A DNA stretch of 64,000 nucleotides from Hofstenia miamia (taxonomy: Eukaryota; Xenacoelomorpha; Acoela), in assembly GCA_004352715.1 (NCBI GenBank), contig SCFE01000121.1, forward strand, positions 145,987 to 209,986. The letters run 5' to 3'. This document shows, one piece after another, positions 58,330 through 64,000 of the stretch. The translations under genes and the position numbers were made by a program. Every line of letters begins with the position of its first letter. Position 1 is the stretch's first letter. The notes below the pieces were generated by a model. That model ran no database searches. It was not told the DNA's origin and saw only the letters and a list, made by a program, of their open reading frames with translations.

Positions 58330-61300
58330 CACACAGTATTTCTGATATTAGTTTATTACCATGCAAAAGGACACAAGGCACCTGTACTACAGCAACACTC
58401 AATAAAACCAATAAGTTTATTACCATCACACTAGAGAACATCAAGATTTATGCTTCACCTGAAGTAACCATTGTGCACAAGAAACCAAAACCAATTCTAT
58501 CCATTACACCAGATTCAGATGAAACTGCTAATTTTTCTGCACCAACCATCACAACAGTTTCACACCCTCACCTAAGTGAGTCTGAAGCAGATTCTCTCAC
58601 TCAGTTATTACAAAAACATAAAACCATTTTTAATTTCAATACCATTAGTGTAGGAAAAGTCATCACAAAGGGGCACTGCATAGAGACAGTGAGCAACACA
58701 CCAATTCAACAACCAGTCTGACCTGTGCCAGAACACCTAAAACTGGAATACTCTAAATTCATTATGGACTTACTAAATAACAGTATCATCCAGCCATTAA
58801 AAAGCCCATATGCATCACCAACTGTGTTCATCAAATAAAATGACAAATATAGATTGTGTTTAGACTTTCATAAGCTCAATAATATCACCAAAAAAGATGC
58901 TTACACTCTTCTTTGAAGCAATCAAATATTGTACACATCATGTCAAAATTCATTCTTTACAACACTTGACTTATGTAAAGCTATTGGTGAATGCCAATGC
59001 ATAAATCTGCTATAGAAAAAACTGCCTTTATTACTCCTCTTGGTCTCTTTGAATGGATCTACATGGAATTTGCCCTTTGTAACACTCCAGCCACATTTCA
59101 ACATTATGTCACAAGGTTACTACAAAATGATGAACACCAACTAGATGAAGGGATTGCAGCATATATCAACAATATTCTCATTGCATTGAAAATGATACCT
59201 GACAACCTAGAAAAACTTGATAAGATCTTACATTTATTTAAATCTTCTGATCTAAAAACAAATGCACAAAATGTTACTTCCTGGAAAAATCAGTTGTATT
59301 CCTCAGCAGGAAAATTGAAAAAGGAAAAATATGCCTTAAGGAAGATGCACACAATACCATTGGAAAAATTATTCCACCTAACAACAAAAAAGACATACAA
59401 CAAATATTAGGTTTTTTCAAATATTACTAAATATTCATAACAAATATTGCCAAACACCATCCATACATCTAATCTACAAAAATCTAAAACACTGTTTCCA
59501 AAGTCTTGTGATCACCAACAAGAATTAGACAATTTAAAATCAGAATTGAAATGCTTACCTAGTCTGAATACCCCATACTTCTCTAAGGAATTCATCCTCA
59601 ACTGTGATGCCAGTTCTGTAGCCATTGGTGCAGCACTAAGCCAACTAATTGATAGTATAGAAATACCCATCCAATTCTTCTGCCACAAGCTCTGCCCAGC
59701 ATAATTAAACTACAGCTGAACAAAGGCTGAAATGCTTGCCCTCATTGAAAGCTTGAACAATTCAGATATTTCCTGCTAGGCCAGTCACACTTCACTGTCC
59801 ACACTGATAACTCAGGCATAATTTGGCTTAAAAAATTCTCTGGCAACTGATCCAACATTATTGCTTGCAGGATCAAGTACCTGACCAACTTTAATTTCAA
59901 AATAGTGCACCACAAAGGTAGAAAACACACAAATGCCAATCTGTTAACTGCATTACCATAATACAATCATGATGAAACCAAACCAACACAATAAAAACCT
60001 CCATTTCCATTTATCTCCCAGTCAGTATACAAAAACTTTCCTGACATCAACACAGATAGACAAGTCCATTCAATACTACCAGTCCATCTAAAAGATGAGA
60101 TTAATGAACAAGAGATCATTAAACATCAACACAATGACATCAAATTAAAAGAGATAATAAATAATATAAAAAATCTGAAAACACAATGGGCATTAACAGG
60201 GAATGGTCTTCTTTTTGTCACAGATAAACATCACAATCAAATCACATTACCAGAATACAATAAATGAGACATTGCTCACTAATTCCATGAAAGAGGCCAC
60301 AATGGTATTATCTAAACCAAATGAAACTTGAACACTCAGTTCATCTGTATAGGTGTATGATCTATCATTACTGACATCATCAAAAATGTACCATTTATAT
60401 TCTAACAAACACCACATATTTTCCAAATCAAAAAGTTAACCTTCAAAAAATAACATCAACTGGTCCAAATGATATATTTTGATATATTGAACAACTGATG
60501 AAAGATGATGAAGGTTTTCAATAAATCTCATATTAGTTGACAACTTCACCAAATATGCTCACAATGTCCCCATCATTGACTAAACAGCATGTACCATTGC
60601 CATAGCAATACTACACACATGGATCCTCTGTTTCAGTCCTATGACCACACTAGTATTTGATAGAGGAACACAATTTGAAGGCTCTCTCACACAAGAACTA
60701 CTACAACATCTTGATATCTTACATCAGCATGCTGTTCCATACCATCAGCAAAGCAACAGCATAGTAGAACTACTAAATAAAACTTTAATTAAACTAATTG
60801 GCATCACTACTTCCAGAGTTGGAGGCAAATATTAGAGATACATACTTCCCCATATTGAATACTTTTACAATACTACTCTACTACATTACTGGTCTTACAC
60901 CTTTCAAGGCAACATATGGTCATCAAGCTAATACACCACTAGCAATGATGTATAAAAAATACAAACCACTACCTAAAAATGATTACATCAAAGACCTGAT
61001 GCACCAGGAAATACACAAAACCATTTGCATGTTTAATAAGAAAAGTTCAGTCCACCAAATATGCAATTATAACAAGGATGTATATGGAAAACCACATCAA
61101 GTTGGTGAGAAAGTTTACTCTTTTACACCAGTACAGTATACTGATGACAAACAAATGCATAAACTTGCAACATCCTGGACAGGTCCACACACAATTATTA
61201 ATAACTACATCTTAGACAATGGTACAATAAGAAATTTTCAATCCTTATGTAGAACAATCAAAGACATAGAACATACAACAATCAATAACAAACATGAATT

Positions 61301-61418
61301 TCAAATCATAAATAATGAGAACAACACTTTTACACTAATGCCTGAGCTAGATGATATTCATGAGGATTTGTTTGATGATCCTGTGACATTTCCAGACATA
61401 TCCAATCTGCAAATTTGA
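58330..61418 (+). mobile_element. Decayed Ty3/gypsy-type LTR retrotransposon, pol without 5' part
   Basis: Plus strand, in pieces. Pre-RT region 58473-58720 has LTQLLQKHKTIFNFN. RT runs from about 58721 to 59410, with KYRLCLDFHKLNNITKKDAY, FITPLGLFEWIYMEFAL and TPATFQHYVTRLL. The catalytic box reads AYINNIL where YIDD is expected. RNase H is 59447-59800 (ILNCDASSVAIGAALSQ). The integrase core appears at 60641-60835 with FDRGTQFEG and IVELLNKTLIK. The integrase C-terminal part is 60798-61418 (TGLTPFKATYGHQAN, SWTGPHTI). Stops and frameshifts are numerous. No gag or protease is seen, and no LTR was found by eye on either side. The RT active-site change alone would abolish activity. Confidence 0.88.
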
Positions 61419-63058
61419 ACCTTGCCCAAATGCAAAATATGCACAAATAACATAATCAATCCCACAGACTGGGATCTCAATCTTAATGTAGAGTCACTCA
61501 GGGCCCTATTTTTCAATGTTAACTATTTGGTACTCTGAAAATAGTGTTGCGTCTTTTTGACGTCCTTATTTGATGATTAGGTGCTATCAATTTATATCAA
61601 TTCCTTTTAAATCAATTTATTCACATTTTCAAGTGCAGTTATTCAATGGAATTATTATTTGTCCTATTGGTTAAGATTACACGTGATTGCTTGTTTTAAC
61701 TTTGTGAAGGAAATTGTGTTTAAAACTCTAAACAGTATCCAAGTAATAATTTACAGAATTTTGTAATAAATATCTGAGGAAACTGTAGTGAAGCACACAA
61801 TAAATTTGTCTTCCTCCAACTGTGTTTGATCTTTTTTCACTTTTTATTATCTAGTAACCCCTTTTAGATTTATCATCAAGGATTTGGTTATGATAATTAT
61901 TGCTTAAGATCTAGCAACAATTTGGGAGGAAACTGCACAGGGTCTGGGGCAACAAATAGCTCCTTAATGGTGACAGCCTGAATCAAGGTTGCTTTAGGTT
62001 ACAGTTAAGTGTAGGGAATAAGAACTTTTTATTTGATCAATTTGTACATGCACATAATACCAACACAATATACTATGCTGTTGGCAAACATGAATGCACA
62101 GCAATTATGTGCCTTTTGTTTATTATTTATTTACATGAGCTGAGATAATAGAACTCTGGGATAAATTGTTTATTGAGATAGAAATTACTACTTGAGACAC
62201 ACAATTAGCACCTTGGCAAGTAAGGATGGCTTTATGGATATGGCTTCAGTGTGATGCTGTGTGAAGTAATTTCTGTATTTACTAAGCAAATCAGTGAACC
62301 ACGAATGTGTCTTTCTTTTGTTGGAATGTGGGTCACTCTCTGCTATGGTAAACTTTGCAACCTTCAATCTTAACTCTTGAGCTTCCCAGTACCACTAGAG
62401 TAGCCAAGTTCCTCCATGATTCTACATGAACATTCTTATTCTCCCTCAATCAAATGAAACAAACGCCTTCCAAACATTCCAGCATTGAGAGCAGCACTCC
62501 TCATACCTCCAATCATCATCACAGAATAAAGCATTCACACTGAACTAGGAGTCCACCCTCACATCCATTGCACAGGTTGGATGCAGGTGGAAACTACACA
62601 CCTAGTTCAGAAGCAATGACCCAATCACTAACAACACATTCACATGTTGCAGTATTGAACCCTTTATCCTCCCTGTGGTACAGCATGGAGAGCAAAGGCA
62701 TTTCAAGTGGTCATTCAACCTCACTGAGCACCCACCCATGGTACAGCTTGGGGTACAGAGGGGTCTGATATGGACATTGGCAACTACTATTACAGAGGAG
62801 ACAGTGTTACAACCATTGGTATAACCACATCAGCATTGCTCACATTCCCCCCCCCTAAGTTCTGCATCTTCACAGAGATCTGCCTCTCAGCAATGCTTTC
62901 TTACTTCATTGCCACCAGAACTGCACATTACATTACCAAATCTCAGCTACCTTCAGAGACAAAATTGTTCATAAACAAACAATTGGATACTCCCAATAAC
63001 AAAGTTAGCTGTTCTGTTTTACCTTATTTTTCCAGCTATCAATACTCTTATTTTTTAT
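61419..63058. other. Unassigned sequence downstream of the gypsy pol
   Basis: May include the 3' end of the retrotransposon. It is less AT-rich and rather C/A-rich at 62400-63000. No LTR pair, polypurine tract or exon could be fixed. The small frames 62568-62768 and 62770-63066 resemble nothing I know. Confidence 0.35.
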
Positions 63059-63517
63059 ATGCATGAGATGTGTGAAGAAATGATTCAATCCTATTATCAC
63101 AGTACTGTTCATACTACTTTCAATGCAGAATTTCACATTACTAATCTTTATCATTTATTAACTTACAAGGAAAATCTAATTATGCAATCTGATGTTAGTC
63201 TTTCTCTGGAAAACTTACTAGTTATTTATTTCATTAAAACTGAAGAACTAACTGATACAAAACTTATAGAGAAGATATATCTAGCTTATAAACTTGCTAA
63301 GTCTTCTAAAATTAAATGTGCTATTGTTATTCTGGATACCAATCAATCTCAATTAGTTGGAGCTGAACTTTATGAACTTGAACTTAGTTTGGATAATTTC
63401 TTTATTCTCCACCCCACTAACTTTGTCATTCTTAGCTTACCAAATTACAATTCTTCTACTGTAGCATTAATTCATATTGATCTGTATTTACATAGAATTT
63501 GTCTGAAACACATATGA
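63059..63517 (+). CDS. Unidentified ORF of 152 codons
   Basis: Not recognised. The frame runs without interruption from ATG 63059 to TGA 63515. It is Leu/Ile/Ser-rich, with a likely amphipathic stretch (LLVIYFIKTEELTDTKLIEK) and a hydrophobic Leu/Val region (KIKCAIVILDTNQSQLV, NFVILSLPNYN). Codon use and sequence style resemble the A-rich retrotransposon upstream more than the host genes, so it may be an extra ORF or part of another element starting here. In the same A-rich DNA to 64000, further frames are broken (INIASPSHKYDYSAERLL). Confidence 0.35.
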   Translation: MHEMCEEMIQSYYHSTVHTTFNAEFHITNLYHLLTYKENLIMQSDVSLSLENLLVIYFIKTEELTDTKLIEKIYLAYKLAKSSKIKCAIVILDTNQSQLVGAELYELELSLDNFFILHPTNFVILSLPNYNSSTVALIHIDLYLHRICLKHI

Positions 63518-64000
63518 TGGTGGACAAATGCTTAACAGTAGACATCTTACTATAAGTGCAGACATATTAACTTATTGGTTGAACAACCCACTCCTGCTAA
63601 CATTACTGAAATACATGTCAGCTTGCTTTTTCCCAATCAATCAACACACTCAACAATATCACCAGTATCTGGACAAACACTAAAGCTGATTGCCCAACAG
63701 AAAACAACTGGCAGTGAATCAACATAGCATCACCATCCCACAAATATGACTACTCAGCAGAGAGACTACTGCATAACATTGAGCAAAGTTTAAATGCTCA
63801 GGATCAAACCAATTTTAGAAAAGGCTTTTTTGAAGAACCCCAAGCTCCAGACATTAATGCCAAGTCCACACTGTGGTTAATCACTATATATCTCACCAAA
63901 GAGAAGCAAATTCTATGAAATCTCCATTGTACCTATCTCTTCAAAATTAAAGAATTGGCTTTTGTATGGAACATCACTACTTATGTCACCACAAGGAAAA
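63518..64000. other. Unassigned A-rich sequence at the right edge
   Basis: One minor frame reads DYSAERLLHNIEQSLNAQD and FRKGFFEEPQAPDIN, broken by a stop near 63915; possibly continuing an element beyond the window. Confidence 0.3.

Noticed and set aside
1-64000. CRISPR array, bacterial operon, prophage or tRNA genes
   Set aside because: No regularly spaced direct repeats with unique spacers, no operon layout, spliced eukaryotic genes throughout; no tRNA or rRNA fold was found by eye, though weak ones could be missed.

Overview
This is a window of an AT-rich, intron-containing, transposon-dense animal genome (no operons, no ribosome binding sites, GT-AG introns, two N-filled assembly gaps at 34989-35988 and 48971-49238). 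Three host genes can be read. They are the clathrin adaptor AP-2 mu subunit (8844-14311, +), a PI-PLC X-domain protein of the PLCXD type (24890-26722, +), and most of 5-formyltetrahydrofolate cyclo-ligase (42759-50774, -, first exon not found). The AP-2 mu protein ends in SGLYETRI; the 'SGLYETR' ending fits nematodes as I remember them, so an ecdysozoan, perhaps a nematode, is my guess. The sequence alone does not prove it.

Layout. 1-4840: two tandem, decayed non-LTR retrotransposons (LINEs) on the minus strand, one interrupted by a solo LTR with an ATTG target duplication. 5957-6147: a second solo LTR of the same family. 6769-7460: an internally deleted Tc1/mariner-type element. 8844-14311: AP-2 mu, six coding exons, the last intron 2.9 kb long. 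15440-16412: possible unassigned exons. 16566-17880: plus-strand LINE. 17881-22900: low-complexity AT-rich DNA. 23107-23342: small hAT-like element with a perfect 8-bp duplication. 23815-24290: decayed pogo-like transposase. 24890-26722: PLCXD gene. 27335-30420: LINE with ORF1 (PHD-like and RNA-binding-like parts), endonuclease and reverse transcriptase, all broken. 31369-32708: a broken DDX39/UAP56 RNA helicase fragment and a LINE endonuclease fragment bracketed by inverted TAAGA arrays. 32800-34450: LINE fragment. 34664-36314: DNA element with about 275-bp inverted repeats around a 1000-N gap. 36450-41405: three LINE fragments. 42759-50774: the cyclo-ligase gene, whose two large introns hold a foldback element, repeats and LINE scraps. 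51140-55135: more LINE pieces. 55613-56590: two small CAGGGTTTT-ended elements. 56881-58152: an intact-looking Tc1-type transposon inside a TA microsatellite. 58330-61418: decayed Ty3/gypsy pol. 61419-64000: mostly unassigned, with one 152-codon ORF.

The three host genes are unrelated in function (endocytosis, putative phospholipid hydrolysis, folate metabolism) and show no sign of acting together. Nearly everything else recognisable is mobile-element debris. Among the transposons, only the 56881-58152 element looks as if it could still encode a working enzyme.
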